60,000 nucleotides of DNA from Gnetum montanum (lineage: Eukaryota; Streptophyta; Gnetopsida; Gnetales; Gnetaceae), in contig MNCI01004501.1 in the NCBI GenBank assembly GCA_015680685.1, forward strand, positions 784,843 to 844,842. Reading direction: 5' to 3'. Below the pieces are notes generated by a model. It was not told the DNA's origin. It saw only the letters and a list, made by a program, of their open reading frames with translations, and ran no database searches. How positions within the stretch are numbered: the stretch's first letter is position 1; every line of letters begins with the position of its first letter. Of the stretch, positions 1-10,874 are shown in pieces. The position numbers were made by a program, and so were the translations under genes.

Positions 1-231
1 ACACATGGATGGATGTGTTGATGGGGCCACGTCAACGCGGCCGCTAGGGCTCCATCAATGTGGCCCAATCAACGCATCAACTAAACACTTCATCATCTGA
101 TATCAAGGGTCCAATATCACGTGTCCGATATTGAGACTCATTCAATAATAGGGGTCTGATAACAGGGGTTCGATATCAGCACATGGTTAACAAGGGTCCG
201 ATATCAGCACCTGGCAAACCACGATTCATCA
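1..231 (-). repeat. Element F: 3' LTR, truncated by window edge
   Basis: On the minus strand the LTR starts TGATGAATCG at 231, directly after a purine-rich PPT (232-245), the same arrangement as element C at 7888/7889. The LTR body runs off the left edge. It holds at least five GATATC-type palindromes (98-103, 113-118, 126-131, 172-177, 199-204), most within a GGGTCCGATATCA-like unit. This differs in sequence from the B/C LTR but uses the same GATATC core, so F is a divergent relative rather than the same subfamily. Confidence 0.7.
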
Positions 232-245
232 TACCCCCATGATTG
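232..245 (-). other. Element F: polypurine tract
   Basis: Minus-strand ATCATGGGGGTA directly precedes the LTR terminus TGATG. The same string precedes the 3' LTRs of C (7889-7902) and B (21172-21185), which fixes element orientation. Confidence 0.7.
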
Positions 246-2300
246 AATAAAAACTCATCCTCAAGTCAAAGAAAGTGAGGAACAAGCTCAATTGATTACA
301 TAGTGGGTAGGTATGGGATTATTGACTGACTAGAAATTTATTCATGCCGTAGTGGATATGAAAATATTGGGACACAGACACAAAATTACAGAATTTATTA
401 GAACTCATGTGGTTCCTAGTGGTGGTGGTTCCTCCATGGGTCTCTTCCTTTGTCATGTGCTTCAGGCTTCTGAGATTGATACCATTGAAGAAGCACCTGA
501 TGTTTCTTCTCTTCTATTCGAGAATTATGAGTCATCCATGCTGATGTTTCAATGTTTGATAGAGTTAGCACTTCCCATGGACATGGTAGCTGCGGCAACA
601 CTTGATTGGCCTTGACATGCCATACCACAAATAGCCATTGTTCCTCTTCATAGGCTTGGGCACTGACCTCTCCACCTTTTTCTTGGCTAGATTGTGCAGT
701 GACAGGAGTTCCCTGATGGATGCTGAATGATTGTGCCTCCTACTTTGCACATTCTACATGAGGTCCTTAGCTTTTGCCTCCCCTTGGGCATTTAATTACA
801 CCTTGAGAAGGTCCTCTTTATTGTCCTCTTTTTAGGGGCCATCTATAATGACACAAAGATCAATTGTTAGTAAGGTTATTGAAAGAAGTTTAATTATTTC
901 ATACTTTATTGCCTTTAGTAAATGTTGAATTCTTTGCTTTGTGTGATTTTAGAGTTAGAAATCTTTTTAAGGAAGTTACCCTAAAAGTTTAATGTTGGAC
1001 TTGGTTTTCTTAGGTGACACATCAAAGGACACGTAATGGTTTTGAGGAATGTTTGATAAAATAATGACAAAGGAAAGAATAGATTTGGCAATGAAGTGCT
1101 TAGAGGGTATAAAATGATGTGGTGGTGTGCAACGAGTACAAATTACAAAAGTCATGCAAGTGGGTCCTCCCCAAAGTAGGTTCCAACCTATAATGCCCTT
1201 GTGTAACCACATCTAAAAATGTCCATAGGCACTAGAAGGGTTAAATGTAATGTATACCGATGTAACAAAACACACACATGTTAGATACCACTACGATGAG
1301 GTATGAATTCTATGCCACACAAGACACAAGTCAAAAATTCTTGAACAACGAGATGGAATGAATCGTAGAAGGGATTCTAGAGATTGGGACATGAGGTAAT
1401 TGACCCAAGGAACAATGAATCTTGAGTGTAGGGCATGATTAATGTGTCATTATCTCGTCGCTCCAAAATCAAGACCAAGTCCATCCTTTGATCAGTGACA
1501 TCACATTGCTTCATTCAATGATGGACAACCATAAGAGCATTATGATAGCAAGGCATACAATCACTTGGTGTTTTGTTCAAGGGAGAAGTGATTTGGTTTG
1601 CGGCACATTTGTTTTTGCCTGGCCGGTTTGGCACACTTTCTCTTCTCTTCTATTTTTTTTAGCCGCTTGGCACGTTGTCCTTTCCAATAGTGAACTGGAG
1701 AAGCTGCCAACCTTTAGGCATGGGTGCATGTCTTTCCAATGGAACCCCTAGAATAGCATTGAGTTTCTATAGAGTGCCTTATTACTCTTACTCCCATTTT
1801 TCATTAGATCTACAAGGATCTTAGTACCACCATGCTACATGATAACTCCTACAGATGTCACCAAAGAGAATCCACAAGTCCCCTTGATGTCACACCCTAG
1901 CCATTCCCGCTTAGTCCATCCTTCTTCACTCTGGGTGTAATGAGCACAAAATTACTTTAAGTTTTAATGATGTTAAGAATATCATCGGACCCAGAGTAGA
2001 ACCTCTTATTAATAGAATGGGTGGATGGATGTTGTGAACTCACTATTCAAATAATTAGTCACCTAAGACTTGGTAGCATAGAACAACACCTCAACCAATG
2101 AGTCACATGAGTGCTTTATTCATAGATGAGATTACTCATAAAAAGATAATAAGATAAAACAATAAATGGAAAAATGGAAAACTAGAAAATAAAAGTTGTA
2201 AAATTAAGGAAAAGGAAAAATATTTATTAATCTTGCTTGTTAGAATGGAGGATACCCCCCATAACTAAACCTTTGAGCATGGCTAGGATTAATAAATGGA
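246..2300 (-). other. Element F: non-coding 3' internal stretch
   Basis: No convincing coding sequence on either strand. Short plus-strand frames here (352-615, 1488-1751) are not conserved as protein between F and C. Only the DNA is conserved, notably a GTGGGTCCTCCCCAAAG block near 1160 that recurs near 12475 and, inverted, near 20430 in element B. This looks like the long untranslated region between gag and the PPT of a polymerase-less element. Confidence 0.6.
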
Positions 2301-3556
2301 AAGTTGGGATCCTTGCATGTTGGAAATATTGGGACCCAATCATATCCGAACCAGTGGGTGTCTTTTGATGTGGTGGTCAGAACGTACCCAACTTGGGGTC
2401 ATGGGATAAGGAGCTACCCCACTATGGCACCCTTGACCGTAAGATGACATGCAAGGATCAATATGTCTCCCCATGTGGCTATATTCATTGGGTCTCATGG
2501 TTGTTGGAGTATTGAGGGGTGACCATGATAAGGTAACATGAGGAGTTGGGTTCAAAGAGGAAGATGCACCACAGTGATGGACTTGTGCTGAGTTGGTGAA
2601 TGCAGTGGTTTCTGAACTATGGTGTCCCTCTCTACGATCACGTCTAAAGAAGGGATGCCTTCGACATTATGGAAGACCTCCACTGCTATTGAAAGTAGCA
2701 GCACAAGTAACGTTCATGGGTTGGTGCTGTGGTGCAAAGCCTTTTGGCATAATTGGTGGTGATGTAGAAGAGGATGAAGGATGAGAATATTGTTGAGGAA
2801 AAGTGTAAGGTACATGAGGTGGCGACCTTGGCGGAGAGGGCATGAGTGGATAGTATTCTGGAGAATGATAACGATGAGGCGAAGTAGAGGATGATGATCC
2901 GGTTGGAGAAATAGGATTTTGAACATAGTAAGCCTTTGGCATTAGTACATACAAAGGATATGGTCAGGTTGGCGATGGTCTCTCCCACGACTGGGGCTTT
3001 TGCCACTGTGGTTGAACCCAATATTACTGTACAAAATCTGGATGTAACATTCCTCCCCAATGCTCATGTAAATGTGACAAAACTGGACATTGGCCTTTGG
3101 GGTGATTGTACAAACAGACATTGCATTGATATGTGAAATTGGCAGTTGAGTTCTTATTCTTATTATCTTCTACCCTTTGTTCTGATTGTTGCGTGGTGTC
3201 CTGTCTTATTTCTCAATTTGGCATAGTTTTACCTCTACCATTGTTAGCATATTCTCCATATTTTCCATGCACCCATTCCATCATCTTATTAATCTTTACC
3301 TCGATTTCATCTAGTGATTGTTGCATTGGCAAAGGTAGAAACAGTTGCACTTCCTCAAGGTCAGTTGATTTCTCCTCTTTATGGTTATGGACCTTTGCTA
3401 ATTTGAGATTTTGGTCCCATTGAGAGCTTTCAATATTCTCCCATTTAGCCATTTTTCCTTCTTCTTTTGTTACCCGCTTAATAAGCTCTTGGAATTGGTG
3501 GGTTCATAGCTCATAGAGTTGACCTTGGACATATATCCCTACAGTCTCATGTGCTT
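2300..3556 (-). pseudogene. gag: Element F: gag remnant
   Basis: Minus-strand frames align with the gag of element C: a Glu/Lys-rich segment with KEEG and KINKM near 3213-3500, then a zinc knuckle around 3065-3125 in which all four ligands of C-x2-C-x3-H-x4-C with HPKGQC are present, then a Pro/Ser/Tyr-rich tail (2667-2954, 2340-2555). Gag packages the RNA into virus-like particles. The N-terminal half is missing because the element is cut at 3556, and stops break the frame. Among the three related gags here, F keeps an intact knuckle whereas C has lost its second cysteine. Confidence 0.7.
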
Positions 3557-3795
3557 GACGAACATCATGTGATTCACCATTCAGAGATACAACTACAATC
3601 TTATGTCAGTTATGTTGAGCAGCGAATAGAGATTGTTGATCATATGTTGCAATGGTTATGTAGTACAGTTGTACCTATGGTCAAGATTTAATGGAGTAGA
3701 CATTGAGCTTTAGAGGCTACCTAGGAGGTGGAGACTAAGATGTACACAACTCATCCTAAGATCTTCTAGGAAGAAAATTCTCAAGCAAGGGAGAA
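3557..3795 (+). pseudogene. Element A: integrase C-terminus and PPT
   Basis: A plus-strand frame with several stop codons reads as the C-terminal end of a plant Ty3/gypsy polyprotein: an EIQLQSYVSYVEQ-like segment (~3575-3615), then IVDH, VPMVKI, a W-S-R-H block and an EATWE-like block (two of the expected residues are now stops), ending in a purine-rich AAGCAAGGGAGAA PPT immediately before the LTR. The integrase core and zinc domain are absent; the sequence starts abruptly where F gag ends. The 5' half of the same element is inferred to lie inverted at 27.3-33.3 kb. Confidence 0.75.
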
Positions 3796-6115
3796 TGTTA
3801 CATCTCATCCAGATACATTAGATATGATCATACACTTACAATTTATACATTACGCATGGAGCCCCATTGGGTTATTAAGGAAAAGTGAATTTGATATAAA
3901 TCTATTTTATATATTATGAGGCTTCATCTTTATGTTATGATTATGATGTCTTTACATGCATAAATACCATGATTATGTACACTAGCCATGTTTGATGTGC
4001 TAGATAGGTGATGTTGCCAATAGGGGTGTTAGATTAGTATACAAGAGCACCTATTCAATATGTTTTTATACGTTATGTGTGATTTTGGTATTTATGCATT
4101 TAAATTGTAGCACTATGTTGTGAGATGCTTAGGTGTGATTTTAGTACGTGACTATGTAGAGTGTTTGATATGGATATCATAGGTTCAAATGGATTTTAAT
4201 TTAGAGTCCTAGTGTGGTTGTTATGCATGTTGGAACTTTCAGGTATTAGTTCTAAGGAATAAAAGAAGTAAACTTATGAAAAAATAATAAAATTTAAAAA
4301 GATAAATTTGAAAACTCAAATTTTCATGTGACGTGTAAGGAAAAAAATGGCTTATATATGGTTTAAACAAAAGCATAGTTTATATGGTTGTGTTCTTGCC
4401 CATCGCCTTTACCGTTACATACACATAAAAATGGGTCTATTTCATTTCTTTTCTATTCAGAAATAAAAATGAATTTTCAATTTCTTCTATCTCTTTCTTC
4501 CTTCTCTTTTCTTCCATTATTTTACACTCTTTTTTTTTTTTTTTGGAATTTTGGCATTGTGAATGACTTTTTCTTACTCTAAACTTGGATTTGAGATTGC
4601 TGTGATCATATCTACATGGATGTGAAACTTGTTTGGAGCAAAACGAAGACCTACCAAATTTTTTAGGATCGTATGCTTATTTCAGCCTTTCTACCATAAT
4701 AATTTTAATTGGTGGGTTGTCTTTACCTTTTCCCTGTATTTTTGTGCTAGATTACTATATATGATCATGTGATGTGGGCATGCGGGGTAAATAGTTAAAA
4801 GATTAAGCTTGGATATGTTATTTTGCATATTTCTAGAAATTGTACAATTTTGGTTATGAATTGTTTATTAATATATATGTGATGTATGGTAGGATGTGGA
4901 CTTGTGAAATATGATATGTGATGTTGATGAGACTAGTAGTAGGGAAATATTATATTTTTGGGACCTATTGTGGCGCATGCATTTTTGGGAGTTTCAATCC
5001 TTCATGGTAGTAATTAAATATTTTTAATTATTATTTTATTAATCAAACTTTGAATGCACGTAACTTTGCTTCCATGAGTTCAATTTAGGTGAAATTAGTG
5101 TCGTTGGATTCATTTTGAGAAGTCCTTTTTAATCATGAAATTGATTTTCTATTTGGGCATATATCATTTCGGAGGTGATTATAGTGATTGTTTTTTTAGA
5201 AGTACATGTAGTTCAAGAAATATGGTTTTGGTGCAAAATGTTATTTTGTTGAATCATGGTATTATTTTCATGGAATAAATGTGACTGTTAGTCGTGGAGG
5301 TATGTGGTCATGTTATGTTTTTTTGAATGTGTTGTGCTTATGACATGTGTTGGCTTAAGCTAGCCAGAATGTGTACATGTCTTCGCTATGATGCTTGTGA
5401 TGGTTGTTGGCAGGTGGTGCTAGCATGAGGACGTGGACTAGTTAGTGATGAGGAACCCTGGAGGTGACCTCCACTGTGATGCATTAGTGAGGCTCCTATC
5501 TCAAGCCTCATCCTGAGACTGGGAGAGTGTAGGTACATCCCTACAGCTGGTAGGTGACATAGGTCTGTTCATCCCTATAGCTGGTAGGTGGCATAGGTGT
5601 GTTCATCCCTATCGTCAGTCCTCCAGAAGGCTAGTGGTTGCGGGTCACAAGTTAATGGACCTTAACACCAGTTTGCTAAATGAAAGTCTAATAAAAGACT
5701 AGTAGGCAATGGTTATTTATGAGTAATCATGGCAATGTTTTACATGCTACACTAAGTGTGGACATGCTAGCAACCACATGGGCTATGTATATGATAGTAT
5801 TAGTTTGTGGGTCATAACACTAATAATATGTCTTATGAATGGATTATGATTGTGTGGATCATGGATTGTTTCATGGTATATCATAGGTATGATGACATGG
5901 GTATGATAGTGGAAATGCATGTGATGTGGTGTAATGAATATATGATAGATTATATTGGACTGTAGCTTTATTTATGATTGTATGATAGTCATCTATCCTC
6001 TTTGATAATGATTATGTCAGTTTTATGTGTGATATGATTTGTGTACATGTGTTGCTCTTAGAATGCACAAACTCTTTGATAATAATTATGCCAGTGTTAT
6101 GTGCAATATGGTGGG
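3796..6115 (+). repeat. Element A: 3' LTR, left part
   Basis: Starts TGTTACATCTCATCC after the PPT and aligns throughout with the minus-strand LTR at 30484-33289. It is interrupted at 6115/6116 by element B and resumes at 21990. It contains a degenerate tandem repeat of about 75 bp (first unit ~6005-6079, second from ~6080); B landed inside the second unit. No coding potential is seen, and small frames such as 4388-4582 are chance. Confidence 0.85.
6111..6115 (+). repeat. Target site duplication of element B (left)
   Basis: gtggg here and gtggg at 21985-21989 flank element B exactly. The uninterrupted sequence is preserved in the 5' LTR of A near 31040 (minus strand, ...ATGGTGGGTGTACAT...). 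Confidence 0.9.
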
Positions 6116-6912
6116 TGATGAGCCGCGATATCGCATTGGTCCCTGCGATATCGCGTACACGATATCGCAGCCCACCACCAGGTCTATAAATAAGAGGCAG
6201 CTTTCCCTTGTTCAAACATCTAGAGTTAGTCCCTTAGCCAAACTATAGCAGTTTTACCATTCCAGAGTTAGAATAATTTCCATATGCCTGCAGTAGGAGT
6301 CTCAAAGTGAACGGATCTTTATTCGAGCAAATTGTACCTGAGCACACATTTGTGTATGGAAATAAAGACGAACTTTCTAATAAACCTTGCAGCATGTGGA
6401 CTAAGCTAAATAGGATTTAATTATTGTTAAATGTTCAAATGCTTTCCTAAATAATTAATCTCTCTCAACCCTTGACTCTCGTAGTTAAGTGCATTCAGTA
6501 CGACCGCTTCGAGCACATGTGTAACACTTGGTAACCCAGTAACGAATAGCATTTGGTAATCCCAGTACTGTTGCACTGGTTTAAGGTGTGTGCAGCAAGT
6601 GGGAACGGATACTGATGCTAGGATAATTAAAGCTTAGTTAGTGAATAGTTAATGAAAATTAGTTATTTATTTCTCTTCATCTTTCCCTACTAGCATAGGT
6701 GTTAAAAAGATAAAAGATATAAAAATCACATACCTCAGACCTACTTAACCATACAATCGTGACAATACAAGTAAGTTTAGGAAGACAACAATTGGTTAAC
6801 CTTAAGTGTTCCATTAAGGTGCATAAGCACTCAGTCCTTAGAGTTCGACTGGATCGCGCGTGAGACACTTGTATTTGTATGGTTCAGTGTAGGGGTACCT
6901 CGCCACTCACCA
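6116..6912 (+). repeat. Element B: 5' LTR
   Basis: TGATG...CACCA, 797 bp, matching the 3' LTR 21186-21984 (799 bp) and, inverted, the LTRs of element C. A TATA box lies only ~70 bp from the LTR start, so U3 is very short and R-U5 makes up most of the LTR. Confidence 0.9.
6125..6192 (+). promoter_or_regulatory. Element B LTR promoter: GCGATATCGC palindrome array plus TATA box
   Basis: Perfect 10-bp palindromes GCGATATCGC at 6125-6134 and 6145-6154, a one-mismatch copy at 6159-6168, then TATAAATA at 6185-6192. The same layout occurs in all four B and C LTRs with 2-4 palindromes each. Its position directly upstream of TATA suggests binding sites for a transcription factor or repressor; that role is inferred. 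Confidence 0.7.
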
Positions 6913-6913
6913 T

Positions 6914-6931
6914 TGGCGCTGTTGTCAGGGA
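6914..6931 (+). other. Element B: primer binding site (tRNA-Asp type)
   Basis: TGGCGCTGTTGTCAGGGA follows the LTR after one base. It resembles the plant tRNA-Asp primer site TGGCGCCGTTGCCGGGGA with three changes; C has a closer match at 15677-15695. Confidence 0.75.
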
Positions 6932-7058
6932 CTTAGTTGTTTGTGCGCTACGTAGAACATAGGAGATCATTTGCATCGTTGGGATGCTAGAACGAACCCT
7001 TAGGATTAATCAAGAGAAAAATAAGATAACTATAAATAGCACACCAAACAAGACAAAA

Positions 7059-7092
7059 ATGTCATCTTCCTCACACAAAAGTACTTCACCGC
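7059..7092 (+). pseudogene. gag: Element B: gag, first codons, interrupted by element C
   Basis: ATG at 7059 opens a frame (MSSSSHKSTSP...) about 145 bp after the LTR. It is cut at 7092 by element C. Removing C and one copy of the 5-bp duplication rejoins this frame to the one at 16482 without a shift. The frame then runs 22 more codons to a single in-frame TAG and on into the gag frame at 16556-16948. This start is chosen because it is the only ATG between the primer site and the continuing frame. Confidence 0.75.
7088..7092 (+). repeat. Target site duplication of element C (left)
   Basis: accgc here versus actgc at 16477-16481, one transition apart. Confidence 0.8.
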
Positions 7093-7888
7093 TGATGAGT
7101 GGCGAGGTACCCCTACAGTCAACCATACAAATACGAGCGTTACACGCATGATCCAGTCGAACTTTGCAGACAGACTAGTTGTGGCACCTAGACAGTTTTC
7201 CTTAGGTCGTAGTTTGCTGTCTTCCCACCTAGACTAGTATTATATTTGTCACGTATGGTTTAGTCGAGAGTGAGGTGTATGATGTGTTCCTAATCTAATG
7301 CTACTTTTGAAGGCGATGGAAAATAATATTAACTAAGCTAGAAGGAAAGGGTCAGAGAATCTAATCTAGCCTAAGTGTGATGAGCATCTGTACACATCTT
7401 GGACTTCATGCACGACTACCACTGGGATTACCAAGCACAGATCCTAGGTATGCTACTGGGTTACCAAGTAGTCACACTTAAATGCTCATAATCAAGTCGT
7501 ACTCATTCTGCGTTGCTAGGAGATAAGCATGAGAGAGACTAATTAGGAAAGCAGTAAATAACAATTAAATAAATAAATAATCAAATTGAATGCTGCAATG
7601 ATGAAGTAATCTCGATCTTTATTTTTGGTCATGTGCGTGTCCAAGTACGTCACACTCGAATAAAGGATGTCGTACAATTACATCCACCACACTTTAGGTA
7701 GACACTGTAAAATAATCTATCTTTGGAGGGATCAAACTGCTAGAGTTTTGCTACTGTCTAACTCTCATGTGTGAAACAAGGGAGAGCTGCCTCTTATTTA
7801 TAGAATTGGCACCAGACTGCGATATTGCATACGTGATATCGCAGGGGAAAATGCGATATTGCGGCCCATGCGATATCGCGTCCCATCA
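7093..7888 (-). repeat. Element C: 3' LTR
   Basis: TGATG...CATCA, 796 bp. It has four GCGATAT(T/C)GC-like palindromes at 7819-7828, 7833-7842, 7853-7862 and 7870-7879, and a minus-strand CTATAAATAAGAGG TATA box near 7790-7803. The other LTR of C is 780 bp and keeps only two palindromes, so copy number changes between the LTRs of a single element. Confidence 0.9.
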
Positions 7889-7902
7889 TACCCCCATGAC
7901 TG
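7889..7902 (-). other. Element C: polypurine tract
   Basis: Minus-strand CAGTCATGGGGGTA directly upstream of the LTR terminus, identical to the PPT of B at 21172-21185. Confidence 0.75.
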
Positions 7903-8735
7903 AATAAAAACTCATCCTCGAATTACAATGATTACACAGTGGATAGGTATAGGATTATTAGATGGAAAAAGAAATGGGATGATGCCGTAGTGTGGGAAGA
8001 AAACAAAATAAAGACACAACACACAAATTATGCTACAACTACAAAAATTTGGAACTCATGTACTTCCTGGTGGCAGTGGCTTCTCCATAGGTGTCTTTCC
8101 CTTTTCTTGTGCTCAGGTCTTGGGATTTGATGGCATTGAAGTATGGCCTGGAGTTTCTCCTCTTGTAAGGCCTTGAATGCCTTGGCGTGTATGTAAGTTT
8201 GCACTTGTGTCATAGAGGCAACCCAGTCAACCTTCTCTTTTTCTTCTGCCACCCTTTTAGTCTTTGTCAATAGTTTATTAAGTTGCTTGGTTCTAAAAGT
8301 GTCCAGCTGGTTATGAGCAACCTTTGGCCCTGTATTTGGAAGGTTTAATACTTCTAAAATGGCTTGAACAGAGAAATCAATAGTCACACCACAAATGTTA
8401 ACCATGGTGCCTTCTTCTTTATTATGTCAAAATTGGTACATTTCCCCTAAGTACCAGGCACTGCTTTCAGAGAGGGTATCTCCTGCTTTGCATGTTGTTT
8501 GGCAGAAACTTGTCCTTCACCTCTCCTAGGTCGTTTGATCGCACCTTGAGCAGGACTTTCCTGTTCTCCGCATTTCGGGGCCATCTGCAATCACATGGAG
8601 CCAATCGTCAGTAAGGTTGTTACCAAAGTTAGGTTATACCTTACTGCTTGCCTTAATAGATTTACTTTATTTTCATGTGATGTTAATTATTGGAAGAACA
8701 TGTCCCCGAAAGATTATAATGTTGAGTCCTCTTTG
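7903..8735 (-). other. Element C: non-coding 3' internal stretch (PPT side of insert X)
   Basis: Aligns with F 246-1010. A 125-codon minus frame at 8028-8405 is open, but its counterpart in F (around 380-640) is not maintained in the same frame, so I do not call it a gene. Confidence 0.5.
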
Positions 8736-8745
8736 CTTAGGTGGT
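8736..8745. repeat. 10-bp direct repeat flanking insert X (left)
   Basis: cttaggtggt here and at 12315-12324. The uninterrupted equivalent in F is cttaggtgac at 1009-1018, consistent with a target site duplication. Confidence 0.6.
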
Positions 8746-8748
8746 TTC

Positions 8749-10390
8749 TATTGGCGACCGTTTGGGACGCAACTGCCAACGAGTGTCCTCAAATAGGATT
8801 TAGGTGCTTGCTGGTCTTCTGGCAACACCAAGGCCCAAATACCTCCAAATAGACTCAGTAGTTAATGTGAGTATGTGTGTGTGCTGTTGGAATGTGCGGT
8901 TGTGAAAAATGAAACGATTGCGTTGTGTGTAAACTACAAATGACTTATCTTAAAGAGATTTAGCCAACTTTGCAAAGTACTGTGAGTTGTTGAGAATTCC
9001 TATTTTGTTGAATTGCTTAGTCTATGTGGTCCTTATAATACCTACTTGTAAAAAATAAAATTTTGCAAAAACATTTGAGCACAACTCTACGAATCTACTT
9101 CTAATTTTCCCCAAAGAAAGAGACAGTTCCATAAGAAAACTAGAAATAGAGCAAGATTCAATGGAATTAGAAAGAAGAGAAAAAGAAAGCAGATTTGTGT
9201 AAAGATCTCAAATATTTAAACAAGGTAGAATGATATGAGTATCGCAATAAAGCTATCCCAAATTCAATAAATATGAATTGTTCAAACTTACAAGGCTCAA
9301 CTAAGCAATTTCTTCAAGACAATCCTATTATGCTACCCAAAAATTGCTGCGTCAACTATCACGTACGAGACTCTATTTTGGCTAGATAATGGATGTCAAC
9401 AATCGCATTCAACAGAACCTTCAAAAGACTTGACAATTTCTAATTGAAATACCACAGAGATTAACTTTAAATATAAAAGAAGCTATTTTGGTCCTATCAA
9501 AATACCAAAGATTTTCTGAACCCTCTTGACTATTGAATCGTTCAACGGCTTGACTACATGCAGAGGCTTTCTTACAACAATCTCAATAGAGGTTCTTATA
9601 TATTACACAATAATAAAATTTACTACTAAAATGCTCTTAAGGCTTTCAAACACAAGCTCTTCTATGGCAAAATTTCAATAGAAATTTTCTATATGCAACA
9701 AGAACAATAAGAGCAATCTAAAAATCCCAAAATTACTTGCTAAGCATGATACTATGTAAACCACTAGCTAAATAATTAAAACAAAATAAAAAAAATAAGC
9801 ATAACTCACAGGACTATGACAAAGAGGCTGAAATGTTGTCTTTAACAAGTCATCTTATAAGCAATATTTCACAATGTCTTCTTTTCAATCTTCCTCCAAG
9901 ACCCCGAGTGTGATATCAAGTGTCTCCAAGTGTGAGACCTCAAAAGTGTCTTCTGCTTCTAACCCTTGAAGCCTTTTTATAGGGTTCCAAAGGTAGTTAG
10001 ATATTAAAAAATATCTTAGGTAACTTCTCTCCCAAGAAAGGAAGTTATAACTTCCCCAACAAGTTAGGAGAAATTACTTGCCCAACAAGTTAGGAAGTTG
10101 TAACTTATACATAAAGTTATGAGAAAATCATGCTAACATTGGCATGTGTAAATATTACAAATATTGCTTTTATAAGCAATAACCTATATAAAAAAGAAAT
10201 CCAAGATCTCCTAAGAGCTTCATACAATTGTCATATTTTATCTAGGATTTTAATTACCCACCGTGTATAAAGCCTTAGTAATTCATTTGAGATAATTAAA
10301 TTAATACAATTGTTGCATGTAAGAAAAATTTGCTAAAATTATTTTTAGCCACTGGACCATATGAAATTACAATTTTAATTTATGACTTTA
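8749..10390 (-). repeat. EH-family LTR copy 1, in insert X (right end approximate)
   Basis: Similar along ~1.4 kb to 35891-~37300. Both begin (plus strand) T(G/A)TTGGCRAYCGTTTGGGAC and both carry a minus-strand CTATAAAA(A/G)GG TATA box (near 9975 and 37045), giving minus-strand LTR orientation. No gag or PPT of this family accompanies it here, so it is a solo or fragmentary LTR. The right boundary cannot be fixed; similarity to copy 2 fades around 10170-10390. Confidence 0.6.
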
Positions 10391-10874
10391 ATTCCATGCG
10401 TTGAGGTTTTGTATTTTTCTTCAGCGATGACGGTTCTTCTGAATAAACTGTAACCCTGATTTATCAGCCTCGGCTAAAACATCTCCTAGTTCCGCTGATA
10501 CAGTTGTGCACCTGTCTTGTTGTGTTTTCATGTCTCTACGACCGCACTTGATGGATTGGCAATGGCGATGACGAATGCATTGGCGTTGGGCACTGTTGCT
10601 GTTTTTGGTAAGGTTGCCGTGTGTTCCATAAAAACACTGCTGTCGTTGTAACCTTTGCCGCCACGCAGTCGAAGGAGTGTAGATAGCTGCTGCCCTGATA
10701 CTTAGAATCACCATAATTGGAAGTGTTGAATAGTATTGTGTCTCTCGAATGCGCATTCTGGCCATCCATTATTCCTGCTGCTGCTGCTGCTGAGGATGAT
10801 TCCGAAGTCCGGTTACTGCTTGCCTTCAGATGCTCGATAATAGAAGATCCACTCATACATTTTCAAATTGGGAT
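10391..10874 (-). other. Stretch downstream of the FAS1 fragment
   Basis: Two overlapping minus frames (10421-10765 and 10536-10856) are open but show no recognisable domain. The second holds a Ser-rich and Ala-run segment, as can occur in linkers after FAS1 domains, but it is not in frame with the FAS1 stop. I do not call either as a gene. Confidence 0.35.

Larger units (their letters stand above)
232..3556 (-). mobile_element. Element F: internal region of gag-only LTR retrotransposon, 5' truncated
   Basis: This is collinear with the internal region of element C (7889-8745 plus 12315-~14880): the PPT, the tract at 380-640 (cf. 8050-8240), a shared block at 1120-1250 (cf. 12430-12570), and the gag tail. 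Relative to C it lacks the 3.57-kb insert X, so positions 1009-1018 are the empty site. It stops abruptly inside gag near 3556, where plus-strand integrase sequence of element A begins; it has no primer site or 5' LTR. That end coincides with an inferred inversion breakpoint. Confidence 0.75.

Noticed and set aside
3133-3423. Plus-strand frame 3133-3423 as a membrane protein gene
   Set aside because: It is the antisense of the Glu/Lys-rich gag segment of element F, which explains its Ser/Leu-rich composition.
8028-8405. 125-codon minus frame as a gene of element C
   Set aside because: The homologous DNA in F (about 380-640) does not keep the frame, so protein-level conservation is not supported.
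10421-10856. Two overlapping minus-strand frames below FAS1 as additional genes or the FAS1 C-terminus
   Set aside because: Neither is in frame with the FAS1 stop, neither shows a known domain, and they overlap each other in different frames.
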